Shown here piece after piece: positions 50,665 through 59,431 of a stretch of DNA of 64,000 bases. Origin of the DNA: a cyanobacterium endosymbiont of Rhopalodia gibberula (GTDB lineage: Bacteria > Cyanobacteriota > Cyanobacteriia > Cyanobacteriales > Microcystaceae); contig NZ_AP018341.1 in the NCBI RefSeq assembly GCF_003574135.1, positions 2,827,740 through 2,891,739 on the forward strand, written 5' to 3'. Each line of letters begins with the position of its first letter. Position 1 is the first letter of the stretch. A program made the position numbers and the translations under genes. A model generated the notes under the pieces. The model made no database searches and was not told the origin of the DNA. It saw nothing but the letters and a program-made list of their open reading frames with translations.

Positions 50665-51492
50665 TTAGTTATTCCCATTGAGTGAAGTCCAATTGTTACT
50701 TAAAATGACCCATTGTTCTAAACTTAATTCTTCTGCGCGAGCTTGGGGATTGATATTTAATTGTTCTAAGAAAAAGATTAAGCTATCATCATCAATGATA
50801 CTTTTCAAATTATTTCTTAACATTTTGCGGCGATTAGCAAATCCAACTTTAACTAGTGTCTCTAATTGTTGGGGATTAGTAACAGGAGTTTCTAGGGATT
50901 TAGGAGTCAAACGAATCACCCCAGAGTCTACTTTCGGGGGCGGATCAAAAGCTTTACTCGGAACATCACAAATATACTCACAATGAGCTAGATATTGTAT
51001 CCCAACTGATAAAGCTCCGTAGGCTTTCGTTTTAGGTTTAGCTACAATACGTTGGGCAACTTCTTTTTGAATTAATAATACGATTGTATCATATGGGGGA
51101 TAGTAGGGATTGGCAATGGTTCCAAGTAATCTTTCTAAGATGGGGGCAGTGATATTGTAGGGAATATTTGCTACTACCTTATTAAGGGGTTGAAATTTTG
51201 AAAATTGTTGTAATTGAGTGGTTAGATCTAGGGTTAATATATCTCCTTGTAATAATAGAAAATTCTTGATGTGTCCTAACTGTTTCGCTAATCGTTGACA
51301 TAAATCTCGATCCAATTCGACCGCTACGGTAGACCCAACATTTGGGATGAGACGACGAGTTAAAATTCCGGTTCCTGGCCCAATTTCTAGGAGATGATCG
51401 TTACTCTGAAGTTGAGCAGCTTGTATTATCTTTGTTAAGACTTTTTCATCACGTAACCAGTGTTGTGCAAAACGTTTACGGGTTCTAAACAT
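50665..51492 (-). CDS. rsmA: 16S rRNA dimethyladenosine transferase RsmA (KsgA)
   Basis: S-adenosylmethionine-dependent dimethylation of two adjacent adenines near the 3' end of 16S rRNA (A1518/A1519 in E. coli numbering), a late step in small-subunit biogenesis. The 275-residue protein shows FAQHWLRDEKVLTKI, the SAM-binding LLEIGPGTGILTRRL, the catalytic NIPYNITAPIL and the C-terminal RNA-binding region PKVDSGVIRL and NRRKMLRNNLK. First gene of an rsmA-aroE pair. Intact. Confidence 0.96.
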   Translation of the reverse strand: MFRTRKRFAQHWLRDEKVLTKIIQAAQLQSNDHLLEIGPGTGILTRRLIPNVGSTVAVELDRDLCQRLAKQLGHIKNFLLLQGDILTLDLTTQLQQFSKFQPLNKVVANIPYNITAPILERLLGTIANPYYPPYDTIVLLIQKEVAQRIVAKPKTKAYGALSVGIQYLAHCEYICDVPSKAFDPPPKVDSGVIRLTPKSLETPVTNPQQLETLVKVGFANRRKMLRNNLKSIIDDDSLIFFLEQLNINPQARAEELSLEQWVILSNNWTSLNGNN

Positions 51493-51611
51493 TATTTAAC
51501 GTAAAAAGTTAGAAGTAGGAAGTTGGAACTCTCTGAGTCAGGAGGATAGCCAATTTCTATGTTGCCTATTGCCTTATTTTTAAAATAAATAATTGACTAT
51601 TCATAATTCAT

Positions 51612-52115
51612 ATGACTGTCCTCAAATCAAAGAGACTCTATTCTACGACAGAATTAGCCGATGGTGTGGGATATTCTGAACCAGTAATCGCGGCTAATAT
51701 TCTTGTTCTTTATTTATTAGTATTCCTTTACCTATGTAGAGAGATCAGCGGGAATTGTGCTAATGATTGGGAAAATCCCAGATGCTATCAATAATCTGAT
51801 TTTAGTGGTTTTCAGTGATCGTACTCGTCTTCTCTAAAATTGTTATTTACCTTAGGTGTTAGGATAAATTTTACCCTTCGCTTTCCCATCCAATTCACAA
51901 TTGCCCATCTTTTGTCTTAAAAAAAAGATTACTTTTAATCAATAGTCATTGTTTATTTATTATGTCTCGATCAAGATTTTATTTAATACGCCTACACAGG
52001 GGTTAATTTAACCTAAACTGCCTTAATCCAAGAATTAATCCAACATTATAATGAATACACAAGTTTAAATAATTTTTTACTTACTTTTTCTATTGAGGGC
52101 AATATTTCCTAATAA
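51612..52115 (+). pseudogene. GPH-type sugar:cation symporter, broken
   Basis: A fossil of a major-facilitator glycoside-pentoside-hexuronide (MelB-like) carrier. The first part reads LADGVGYSEPVIAANIL followed by a hydrophobic helix, then after a frameshift AGIVLMIGKIPDAINNLILV and SDRTRL, the characteristic N-terminal region (GKxxDAxxDPxxGxxSDRT). A later frame near 52019-52111 reads TALIQELIQHYNEY and TSLNNFLLTFSIEGNIS, matching the post-helix-4 region (ALxPELTxDYNERTSLN). All other helices are missing or unreadable. The product is certainly lost. Loss of this carrier leaves the ABC-type sugar permease at 17.5 kb as the only sugar-uptake gene visible here. Confidence 0.8.
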
Positions 52116-52445
52116 ATGCTTTTAATCAGAAATACAAAGATTTACAAAGGCAACCCAATGAGAACATATATACTCCATAATTTTTCTTAGCTATAGATCG
52201 AGCGCTTTATTAGTCTGTGATTCAGGAAGTTAAAGTAACAGCCAATAAACAAGTTAAACCTCAAAAATGACTGTTTATGAACAAACAGTTATGCATAAGA
52301 TGAGAGAAGATTTACTTTTTGTTAAGATACTGAGATTGGCAAAAGAAATATGGTGCATAATTCTGTAATGCTAGCTTATCAAAAGCTAAGCTTAGAATTA
52401 ATTGAATTGTGAAATAAAATTAAAAACATCAGGACATAACTGCTC
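52116..52445. other. Upstream region of hupS
   Basis: About 330 bases. A small 7-bp stem (ACTGTTT / AAACAGT, 52270-52289) is present. I found no clear NtcA box (GTA-N8-TAC) or FNR box by eye. It should hold the hupSL promoter. Confidence 0.4.
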
Positions 52446-53408
52446 ATGACTAATGTTCTCTGGCTTCAGGGTGGTGCCTGCAGTGGGAATACTATATCTT
52501 TTCTCAACGCAGAAGAGCCTACTCTTGTAGACCTAGTTACGGATTTTGATATCAATATTCTCTGGCATCCCTCCCTAGGACTAGAATTAGGGGATAGCTT
52601 GCAACAACTCCTAAATGACTGTATTAGTGGGAAAATTGCTGTTGATATACTTGTGTTTGAGGGAACTGTTGTCAACGCCCCTCATGGAAGTGGAGAGTGG
52701 AACCGGTTTGCTGGCCGTCCTATGAAAAACTGGTTAGCAGACTTGTCTAAGGTTGCAGGGTTCGTAGTTGCAGTAGGGGACTGTGCCACCTATGGCGGTA
52801 TTCCTGCTATGGCCCCCAACCCTAGCGAGTCGGTTGGACTCCAGTTTCTCAAGCGCAAAAAAGGGGGAGCTTTAGGAGTTGAATACCGTTCTCAAGCGGG
52901 CTTACCTGTCATTAATATTCCAGGTTGTCCAGCCCATCCCGACTGGATTTCTCAAATCCTAGTCGCGGTGGCCACAGGACGAGTAGGAGATATCACTCTC
53001 GATAAATTCCATCGTCCCGAAACTTTTTTTAAGTCCTTTACCCAGACGGGTTGCACTCGTAATATGCATTTCAACTATAAATCGAGTACCCAGGAATTTG
53101 GACAGCGCACCGGATGTCTTTTCTATGACATGGGCTGTCGTGGACCTATGACTCATTCTCCTTGTAATAGAATCTTATGGAATAGAGTTTCCTCCAAAAC
53201 TCGTGTTGGAATGCCGTGTTTAGGGTGTACCGAACCTGAGTTCCCCTTCTATGATTTGAAACCAGGAACAGTGTTTAAGACTCGAACAGTCATGGGCGTT
53301 CCCAAGGACTTACCCCCGCAAGTTAACAAGAAAGATTATGCCGTAATGACAGTTATGGCTAAAAATACTAGTCCGTCTTGGGCTGATGATGATATGTTCA
53401 TTGTCTAA
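52446..53408 (+). CDS. hupS: [NiFe] uptake hydrogenase small subunit
   Basis: The iron-sulfur subunit of the H2-consuming uptake hydrogenase, which recovers electrons from hydrogen released by nitrogenase. The 320-residue protein lacks the Tat signal of proteobacterial homologues, as is normal in cyanobacteria. Cluster ligands are visible: GGACSGN near residue 10, VGDCATYGG, PGCPAHPDW (proximal cluster), CTRNMHF, GCLFYDMGCRGP and SPCNRILWN, and GMPCLGCTEPEFPF (distal and medial clusters). It is 86 bases upstream of hupL with a small hairpin between. Intact, implying active H2 recycling and so ongoing N2 fixation. Maturation genes (hyp, hupW) are not in the window. Confidence 0.97.
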   Translation: MTNVLWLQGGACSGNTISFLNAEEPTLVDLVTDFDINILWHPSLGLELGDSLQQLLNDCISGKIAVDILVFEGTVVNAPHGSGEWNRFAGRPMKNWLADLSKVAGFVVAVGDCATYGGIPAMAPNPSESVGLQFLKRKKGGALGVEYRSQAGLPVINIPGCPAHPDWISQILVAVATGRVGDITLDKFHRPETFFKSFTQTGCTRNMHFNYKSSTQEFGQRTGCLFYDMGCRGPMTHSPCNRILWNRVSSKTRVGMPCLGCTEPEFPFYDLKPGTVFKTRTVMGVPKDLPPQVNKKDYAVMTVMAKNTSPSWADDDMFIV

Positions 53409-53431
53409 AGTTTTCTTTAGAGTCGCTCTAT

Positions 53432-53449
53432 GAGCTTAGCTTTAAGCTC
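53432..53449 (+). promoter_or_regulatory. hupS-hupL intergenic hairpin
   Basis: A 7-bp stem GAGCTTA / TAAGCTC with a 4-base loop, between the hupS stop and the hupL ribosome-binding site. Hairpins in this gap have been described in other cyanobacteria and may tune mRNA stability or the subunit ratio. That role is inferred here. Confidence 0.45.
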
Positions 53450-53494
53450 GTGTTAGCTAAATGCCAATTAATTAAATTTTCTCAGGAAGCGAAT

Positions 53495-55090
53495 ATGGCA
53501 ATTAAAACATTAGAACTGTCTCCTGTTGGAAGAGTTGAAGGAGATTTGGATGTACGTGTAGATATTGAGGACGGAAGGGTAGTTAATGCCTGGACTAAAG
53601 CGGAATTGTTTCGGGGATTTGAGGTGATTTTAAAAGGAAAAGATCCTCAGTCCGGCTTGATTGTTACTCCTCGTATCTGCGGAATTTGCGGGGCATCTCA
53701 CCTCACTTGCGCTTCTTGGGCTTTGGACACAATCTGGAAAACCGAAGTTCCCCGTAACGCTATTTTAGCCAGAAATTTAGGGCAATTAGTAGAAACTATT
53801 CAAAGTCATCCCCGGCATTTTTATGCTCTTTATGCAATTGACTTAACCAACAAAAAATATAAAAATAGTCCTTTCTACGAAGAAGCCTGTAAACGTTTTA
53901 GTGCATTTACTGGAACATCGTATGAATTAGCTATTACTATCTCAGCTAAACCAGTAGAATTGTATGCCCTCTTTGGCGGACAATGGCCTCATTCTAGCTA
54001 TATGGTTCCTGGAGGCGTAATGTGTGCGCCAACTCTAACAGATGTTACACGGGGTTGGGGCATCATGGAGTATTTTCGTACTAACTGGTTAGAACCAGTT
54101 TGGTTAGGATGTTCTTTAGAACGCTATGAAAGAATTAAAACCTACGAAGATTTCCTAGAATGGTTAGAGGAGAGTCCCAATCATGCTAATTCTGACCTTG
54201 GTTTCTATTGGAGAATGGGCATAGACATTGGTTTAGATAAATATGGTCAAGGCCCTGGACGTTATCTTACCTGGGGTTATCTCCCCCACGAAGATAGATA
54301 TCAAAAACCCACCATCGAAAGTCGCAATGCTGCGGTCATTATGAAAGCAGGTGTTTATGATAGCTTTACTGATACCCATCGTATGGTAGACCATACCTTT
54401 GCTCGTGAGAATACAAGTCATGCGTGGTATGAAGAAGGAACCTCTGATGTTCATCCATTCTATCGTGAAACTAGACCAAAAGAAAAAAATACAGGGGATT
54501 ATGAGAATAAATACTCCTGGGCAACTGCAGTAAGTCACAAAGATTTAGGTCGGATGGAAGTGGGGTCTCTGGCACGTCAGTTAGTCGCAGGCGGTACAAA
54601 GGGGGAAAGCTTCCAACATTATGATGGATTAATCCTCGATATGTTCAAAAAGATGGGTGGACCCAGCATTCACTTACGAGAGTTTGCACGGATGCACGAA
54701 TCTGTTAAATTGTATCGTGAAGTAGAACGGTGTTTACGAGAATTTAAACTCAATGAACCCTGGTATATCAAACCGACTCCCAAAGATGGTCGGGGTTGGG
54801 GTGGGACCGAAGCCAGTCGTGGTGCACTATGTCACTGGGTTGAAGTAGAAAACGGTAAAATCAAGAACTATCAAGTCATTGCTCCTACTACTTGGAATGT
54901 AGGTCCCAGAGACGGAAAGAATGTCCGTGGACCTATTGAGGAAGCGTTGATAGGTATTCCTATCGAAGATTCCACAAACCCTGTTGAAGTTGGTCATGTA
55001 GCCCGTTCGTTTGATTCTTGTTTAGTATGCACGGTACACGCTCATGATGCGAAAACAGGGAAAGAATTAGCACGGTTTAGAACTTCTTAG
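53495..55090 (+). CDS. hupL: [NiFe] uptake hydrogenase large subunit
   Basis: The catalytic subunit carrying the NiFe(CN)2CO centre. The N-terminal ligand pair is in RICGICGASH and the C-terminal pair in DSCLVCTVH. The sequence continues AHDAKTGKELARFRTS, the C-terminal peptide normally removed by a dedicated endopeptidase after the His once nickel is inserted. The frame can open at 53450, but the ATG at 53495 (MAIKTLELSPVGR), preceded by AGGAAG, matches the family. The mature-type length is about 531 residues. All metal ligands are kept, so the enzyme should be functional. A 58-bp perfect palindrome lies 15 bases after the stop codon. Confidence 0.97.
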   Translation: MAIKTLELSPVGRVEGDLDVRVDIEDGRVVNAWTKAELFRGFEVILKGKDPQSGLIVTPRICGICGASHLTCASWALDTIWKTEVPRNAILARNLGQLVETIQSHPRHFYALYAIDLTNKKYKNSPFYEEACKRFSAFTGTSYELAITISAKPVELYALFGGQWPHSSYMVPGGVMCAPTLTDVTRGWGIMEYFRTNWLEPVWLGCSLERYERIKTYEDFLEWLEESPNHANSDLGFYWRMGIDIGLDKYGQGPGRYLTWGYLPHEDRYQKPTIESRNAAVIMKAGVYDSFTDTHRMVDHTFARENTSHAWYEEGTSDVHPFYRETRPKEKNTGDYENKYSWATAVSHKDLGRMEVGSLARQLVAGGTKGESFQHYDGLILDMFKKMGGPSIHLREFARMHESVKLYREVERCLREFKLNEPWYIKPTPKDGRGWGGTEASRGALCHWVEVENGKIKNYQVIAPTTWNVGPRDGKNVRGPIEEALIGIPIEDSTNPVEVGHVARSFDSCLVCTVHAHDAKTGKELARFRTS

Positions 55091-55105
55091 TAAAGGCTCA
55101 CACTC

Positions 55106-55163
55106 CCGTAGATAGCTAGTAGGTGCCTTAGACCGGTCTAAGGCACCTACTAGCTATCTACGG
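55106..55163. terminator. 58-bp perfect palindrome after hupL
   Basis: The 29 bases from 55106 to 55134 are the exact reverse complement of 55135-55163, with no spacer; the centre reads GACCGGTC. As RNA it would form a very stable stem and is well placed to end or stabilise the hupSL transcript. There is no T-run. As DNA it could extrude a cruciform. Confidence 0.75.
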
Positions 55164-55980
55164 TATATGTAAATCTAAGTTCACATTCCAATTAGGAATA
55201 ATATTTATCTAATCTACCTCACTCCCAACTAAACATAACAAACTTCCTTGAAAGTGTCCTGAGAAAAGTGACTTCCCTCATAGTCATACCTTGTTCGGCG
55301 ACAGAATCTATTGTTTCCCTTGTTTATAACAAAATTATATATATTGGCTTTTATTAATTTTACTTTGATGTATAAAGATGTAAAATGAGACATGATTAAT
55401 AGTGCAATGTAAAAGACAACTCATGAGTTGCTCGTATTCAGAAGTTTTCACAGAAAAATTTCTGAATACGAGCGGGTTCGCGGTATGATTACACCAGCGT
55501 GTTAGGAGATTGTATTGAAAACTCGCAAAGTTTTCCTGTGGTGTTAGACTGTTTTATGGTTCTACTTGGTCCACCACTAAAAATAAATGAAATGGCAAGA
55601 ACTGGTTTTTTATCTAAAAAATCAGTTCTTTGGGGTCCTTATCCTTTCTCATGAGGGGGATTCTAAGACGAGTTTGTTAATTAGAATCCTAAAACAAGCC
55701 ATTTTTGATAAATAATGATTAGAAGGATCTATAGAAAAATATTAAAGTTTTTTAGTGGATGGGTGACAGTAAGTTTTTCGATTGATCATCATTGTTTAGC
55801 ATATCGTACACCAACCTTTAATATTTTGTCCATACATAGGCTTTCACAGGGTAATGAATTCGATGATTGAACAAAGAGTGAGACGATAACCAGATAAGAT
55901 TGAAACAGACTCAACAGTTAAGATATTTGCGACCATTGAGTTGAGTGACTCTAAAAAAACAATACGGAGAAGGAGGACTT
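55164..55980. other. Gap with a cluster of three stems
   Basis: The part 55164-55430 shows nothing coding. From 55431 to 55689 three stems occur in a row: 13 bp (55431-55443 / 55460-55472), about 15 bp with one G:T pair (55597-55630), and 9 bp (55658-55666 / 55681-55689). No protein-like frame covers them. A structured non-coding RNA is possible. 55690-55960 is plain AT-rich sequence. Confidence 0.45.
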
Positions 55981-58506
55981 ATGCGTGCAGTGCTAATGGC
56001 TGGGGGATCAGGAACTCGGTTACGACCCCTAACTTGCGATCTGCCTAAGCCAATGGTTCCCATCCTAAATCGACCCATTGCCGAACATATCATTAATTTA
56101 TTAAAACGCAATAACATTCGAGAAGTCATTGCCACGCTCTACTATCTCCCGGATGTAATGCGGGACTACTTCCAAGATGGCAGTGATTTTGGGGTAGAAA
56201 TGACCTACGCGGTAGAAGATGATCAACCACTAGGAACAGCGGGTTGTGTCAAAAATATTGAAGAACTCCTTGATGATACTTTTGTAGTGATTAGTGGAGA
56301 TAGTATCACAGATTTTGATCTCCAAAAGGCGATAACTTTTCATAAACAAAAAAAATCTAAAGCCACCCTAGTCCTGACCCGCGTTCCTAACCCCGTTGAA
56401 TTTGGAGTAGTCATTATCGATAAAGACCAACGAATTAACCGTTTTTTAGAAAAACCTTCCACTAGCGAAATTTTCTCGGATACCGTCAACACTGGAACCT
56501 ATATCCTAGAACCTGAAGTTCTACAATACCTTCCTGATAATGAAGAATCGGACTTTTCTAAAGATCTCTTTCCGCTTCTCCTCGAAAAAAGTGAACCCAT
56601 ATACGGGTTTATCGCCGAGGGATACTGGTGTGATGTTGGAAATTTAGAAACTTATCGGCAAGCTCAATATGATGCTCTAGAAGGAAAAGTGATTTTAGAT
56701 TTTGCCTATGAAGAGACATCCCCTGGATTTTGGTTAGGACAAAATACTCATATTGACCCCACGGCCAAAATTACTTCCCCCGTCCTTATCGGTCACAATT
56801 GTCGCATTGGTCCGGAGGTCGTTATAGAAAAAGGAAGTGTGATCGGCGATAATGTCACCGTTGGCGCAGGGGCAGACCTAAAACGTCCCATTTTGTGGAA
56901 TGGAGTTACCATTGGAGACGAATCTTATCTAGCTGCCTGTGTCATTGCCAGAGGAACACGGGTTGATCGGCGTGCCCAAATCCTAGAAGGGGCGGTGGTG
57001 GGTGCCTTGTCCACGATTGGAGAAGAAGCCCAGATTAGCTCAAGTGTTCGTGTTTGGCCTAGCAAACGCATCGAATCGGGAGCTATCTTGAATATCAATT
57101 TGATTTGGGGCAATATAGCCCATCGCAATTTATTTGGTCAAAGAGGTGTAACAGGACTAGCCAACATCGATATTACCCCTGAATTTGCTGTTAAATTAGG
57201 GGCAGCCTACGGTTCAACCTTAAAACTTGGTTCTCAGGTCGTCGTCTCCCGTGACCAGCGTAGTGTCTCTCGTATGGTTAGCCGTTCTTTGATTGCTGGT
57301 TTGATGTCTGTGGGTATCGATATTCAAAACCTAGAAGCTACAGCCATTCCCATTACCCGTATTCTCACCCCGAAATTAGGGGTTACTGGCGGAGTTCATC
57401 TACGGGCTCATCCAGATCGCCCTGATCATATCCTCATTGAATTTTTTGATGAACAGGGGATTAATATCTCTAAATCTAAGGAAAAGAAAATTGAAGGAGC
57501 TTATCTTAAAGAAGACCTACGACGGGTAGGAATCTCGGAGATTGGTGATATGTCTTACCCCGCTCAAATTATTGAAAACTATCGCAACACTTTTGAAACC
57601 CAACTCAATGTAGAGGCACTTCGCCATAGTGGATCGAAAGTTGTTATTGACTATGTTTACGGGGTTTCAGGAGCTATTCTACCCCAACTATTGACGAAGT
57701 TTGGCTGTGATGCAGTGGTTTTGAATGCCAGTTTACGACAAACCTCGGTCTCTAACGAAGAACGAGAAGCCTTGTTACACCAACTAGGCCAAGTGGTGGA
57801 AGCAGTTACAGCTAATTTAGGAGTTCAGGTAACTGCCAATGGGGAGCAGTTTATCCTGGTGGATGAGTCAGGATTACCCATTCGCGGAGAACTGCTTACA
57901 GCATTGATGGTGAATACTATTTTTACTGCCTCTCCTCGTAGTACTGTGGTGGTCCCGGTAGAAGCATCTAGTGCCGTCGAACAAATTGCCCGCCGCCATG
58001 ATGGTAAAGTGATTCGCACTAAAGCCAACCCCACCGCTTTGATGGAAGCGTCTCAAACTAACCCTAATGTGTCTTTGGGGGGAAGTGGGGATATGGGCTT
58101 TATTTTTCCTCAACTACACCCAGGATTTGATGCAATGTTCGGTATTGCTAAATTAATAGAAATGTTGACCATTCAAGAGCGATCACTAGTACAAATTCGA
58201 GCTGAATTACCACGAGTATGCCATAAATCCTATTCAGTTCGCTGTCCTTGGAAAGTTAAAGGATCTTTGATGCGTTATCTAGTGGAAAATCACTCTCCAG
58301 AACAGCTAGAATTGATTGACGGAGTAAAAGTTATTAATCCTCAAAACGATAATTGGGTTCTTATTCTACCGGATGCAGAAGAACCTGTAGTTCACATTTT
58401 TGCTAATAGTGATGATCGTGAATGGGTAGATACGTCTATCAAAGATTACCGTCAAAAAGTTCAAAATTTTGTTGAGCAAGAACAAGGAGAAACAGTCAGT
58501 ATGTAA
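55981..58506 (+). CDS. Nucleotidyltransferase-phosphomannomutase fusion (ManC-like)
   Basis: A cyanobacterial fusion of 841 residues. Residues 1-235 form an NTP-transferase (GGSGTRLRPLT, residues 8-18; later GYWCDVGNLETY) of the mannose-1-phosphate guanylyltransferase/glucose-1-phosphate type. Residues about 245-370 form left-handed beta-helix hexapeptide repeats. About 385-830 is a phosphomannomutase/phosphoglucomutase-like region, beginning RGVTGLANIDITPEFAVKLG. Where active mutases carry the SHNP phosphoserine loop, this protein reads VVSRDQRSVSRM, so mutase activity is doubtful. The strong GGAGAAGGAGG before the ATG at 55981 fixes the start. The upstream in-frame ATG at 55945 is unlikely. 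Role: nucleotide-sugar supply for envelope polysaccharide. Confidence 0.9.
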   Translation: MRAVLMAGGSGTRLRPLTCDLPKPMVPILNRPIAEHIINLLKRNNIREVIATLYYLPDVMRDYFQDGSDFGVEMTYAVEDDQPLGTAGCVKNIEELLDDTFVVISGDSITDFDLQKAITFHKQKKSKATLVLTRVPNPVEFGVVIIDKDQRINRFLEKPSTSEIFSDTVNTGTYILEPEVLQYLPDNEESDFSKDLFPLLLEKSEPIYGFIAEGYWCDVGNLETYRQAQYDALEGKVILDFAYEETSPGFWLGQNTHIDPTAKITSPVLIGHNCRIGPEVVIEKGSVIGDNVTVGAGADLKRPILWNGVTIGDESYLAACVIARGTRVDRRAQILEGAVVGALSTIGEEAQISSSVRVWPSKRIESGAILNINLIWGNIAHRNLFGQRGVTGLANIDITPEFAVKLGAAYGSTLKLGSQVVVSRDQRSVSRMVSRSLIAGLMSVGIDIQNLEATAIPITRILTPKLGVTGGVHLRAHPDRPDHILIEFFDEQGINISKSKEKKIEGAYLKEDLRRVGISEIGDMSYPAQIIENYRNTFETQLNVEALRHSGSKVVIDYVYGVSGAILPQLLTKFGCDAVVLNASLRQTSVSNEEREALLHQLGQVVEAVTANLGVQVTANGEQFILVDESGLPIRGELLTALMVNTIFTASPRSTVVVPVEASSAVEQIARRHDGKVIRTKANPTALMEASQTNPNVSLGGSGDMGFIFPQLHPGFDAMFGIAKLIEMLTIQERSLVQIRAELPRVCHKSYSVRCPWKVKGSLMRYLVENHSPEQLELIDGVKVINPQNDNWVLILPDAEEPVVHIFANSDDREWVDTSIKDYRQKVQNFVEQEQGETVSM

Positions 58507-58570
58507 CAAATAAAAATAAGTTCAATAAAAATTCATGCTGATGATTAACGATAGTTTAGGAGTTGATTCG

Positions 58571-59023
58571 ATGAATAGTTGTGTTTTAATGATTAAAGTA
58601 ATCCGTCCCCCAGAATTACGTTATACTCAAGACGATAAAACCCCGATTGCTCAAATGTTAGCAGAGTTTACAGGGCGACGCCCAGAAGCTTCAACTTCCA
58701 CCATAAAAGTGATTGGATGGGGTAGTTTAGCGACCCAAATGCAAAATACCTACAAAGAAGGTGATTGCCTGATTATTGAAGGTCGTCTCTCGATGAGTAC
58801 CCTTGACCGTCCTGAAGGATTTAAGGAAAAACGGGTCGAGTTGGTTGCTTCCCATATTTATCCCTTAGATAGTTATTCCACTTCTCCAAGCCCTTTTACT
58901 TCTGAGGATAATGTTGTTTCTAGGGATTCTTCTCAATCTTCTACCTATCCCGAATCGGATCAGCCTTTCCCTACTCCTACCTTAACCCCTCTTCATGGAG
59001 AAGAAGATCCAATTCCTTTTTAA
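58571..59023 (+). CDS. ssb: Single-stranded DNA-binding protein
   Basis: An OB-fold protein of 150 residues that coats ssDNA in replication and repair. The core runs from SCVLMIKVIRPPELRYT through IKVIGWGSLATQMQ and the EGRLSMSTLDRPEGFKEKR strand. A Ser/Thr/Pro-rich linker follows, then the acidic tip EEDPIPF that recruits partner proteins in SSB families. The frame opens earlier at 58535, but the ATG at 58571 (MNSCVLMIK) fits the family N-terminus. It begins within 65 bases of the preceding fusion gene on the same strand and may be cotranscribed with it. A second, standard SSB may exist elsewhere; this one is somewhat divergent. Confidence 0.85.
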   Translation: MNSCVLMIKVIRPPELRYTQDDKTPIAQMLAEFTGRRPEASTSTIKVIGWGSLATQMQNTYKEGDCLIIEGRLSMSTLDRPEGFKEKRVELVASHIYPLDSYSTSPSPFTSEDNVVSRDSSQSSTYPESDQPFPTPTLTPLHGEEDPIPF

Positions 59024-59058
59024 GGATTGGCTAACTTCCTCAAGATCATTGAACTTAA

Positions 59059-59075
59059 GGTGGGCGTTGCCCACC
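59059..59075. terminator. GGTGGG-type hairpin after ssb
   Basis: 7-bp stem GGTGGGC / GCCCACC with a 3-base loop, 35 bases after the ssb stop. The third copy of the same hairpin core in the window, again just after a gene. No T-run. Confidence 0.55.
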
Positions 59076-59205
59076 AAGATTGCAACATTCTGATTCTTAT
59101 AGCAACTCCATACTTTATGAGAACTTGGCGCAAGACTTTCCGATTTGCATGAGGCAGTATTGATGTCTGTCACTAAAGGGCAAAATCACCGTGATAACAC
59201 TTTTC

Positions 59206-59262
59206 AGCTTAGAAGTTGCCAAACAACAATATATTACCTTGTTGTTTGGCAACTTCTAAGCT
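59206..59262. terminator. 24-bp perfect inverted repeat
   Basis: Arms at 59206-59229 and 59239-59262 are exact complements around a 9-base loop; TTACTTAAAAA follows. It lies between the convergent ssb (plus) and the 53-residue ORF (minus), so a bidirectional terminator is the simplest reading. Confidence 0.7.
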
Positions 59263-59383
59263 TTACTTAAAAATCCCTAACATATTTGTGCAGTTAATTT
59301 GTGTAATGTCTTGTTAATTGTTAATAGTCACAATCTATTTTTTTCTGTCGTGAGCATCTAGAGTAAATTAGTGGGGAGTCATT

Positions 59384-59413
59384 TGTGAGAATCAACAACT
59401 GTCGATTCTCACA
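59384..59413. terminator. 10-bp stem after the small minus-strand ORF
   Basis: TGTGAGAATC / GATTCTCACA with a 10-base loop, starting about 20 bases beyond the stop codon of the 53-residue minus-strand ORF. Position fits a terminator, but no T-run follows on that strand. Confidence 0.45.
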
Positions 59414-59431
59414 TTAGCTATGGGTTGACTG

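Noticed and set aside
52116-52445. NtcA or FNR operator upstream of hupS
   Set aside because: No GTA-N8-TAC or TTGAT-N4-ATCAA pattern could be found by eye.
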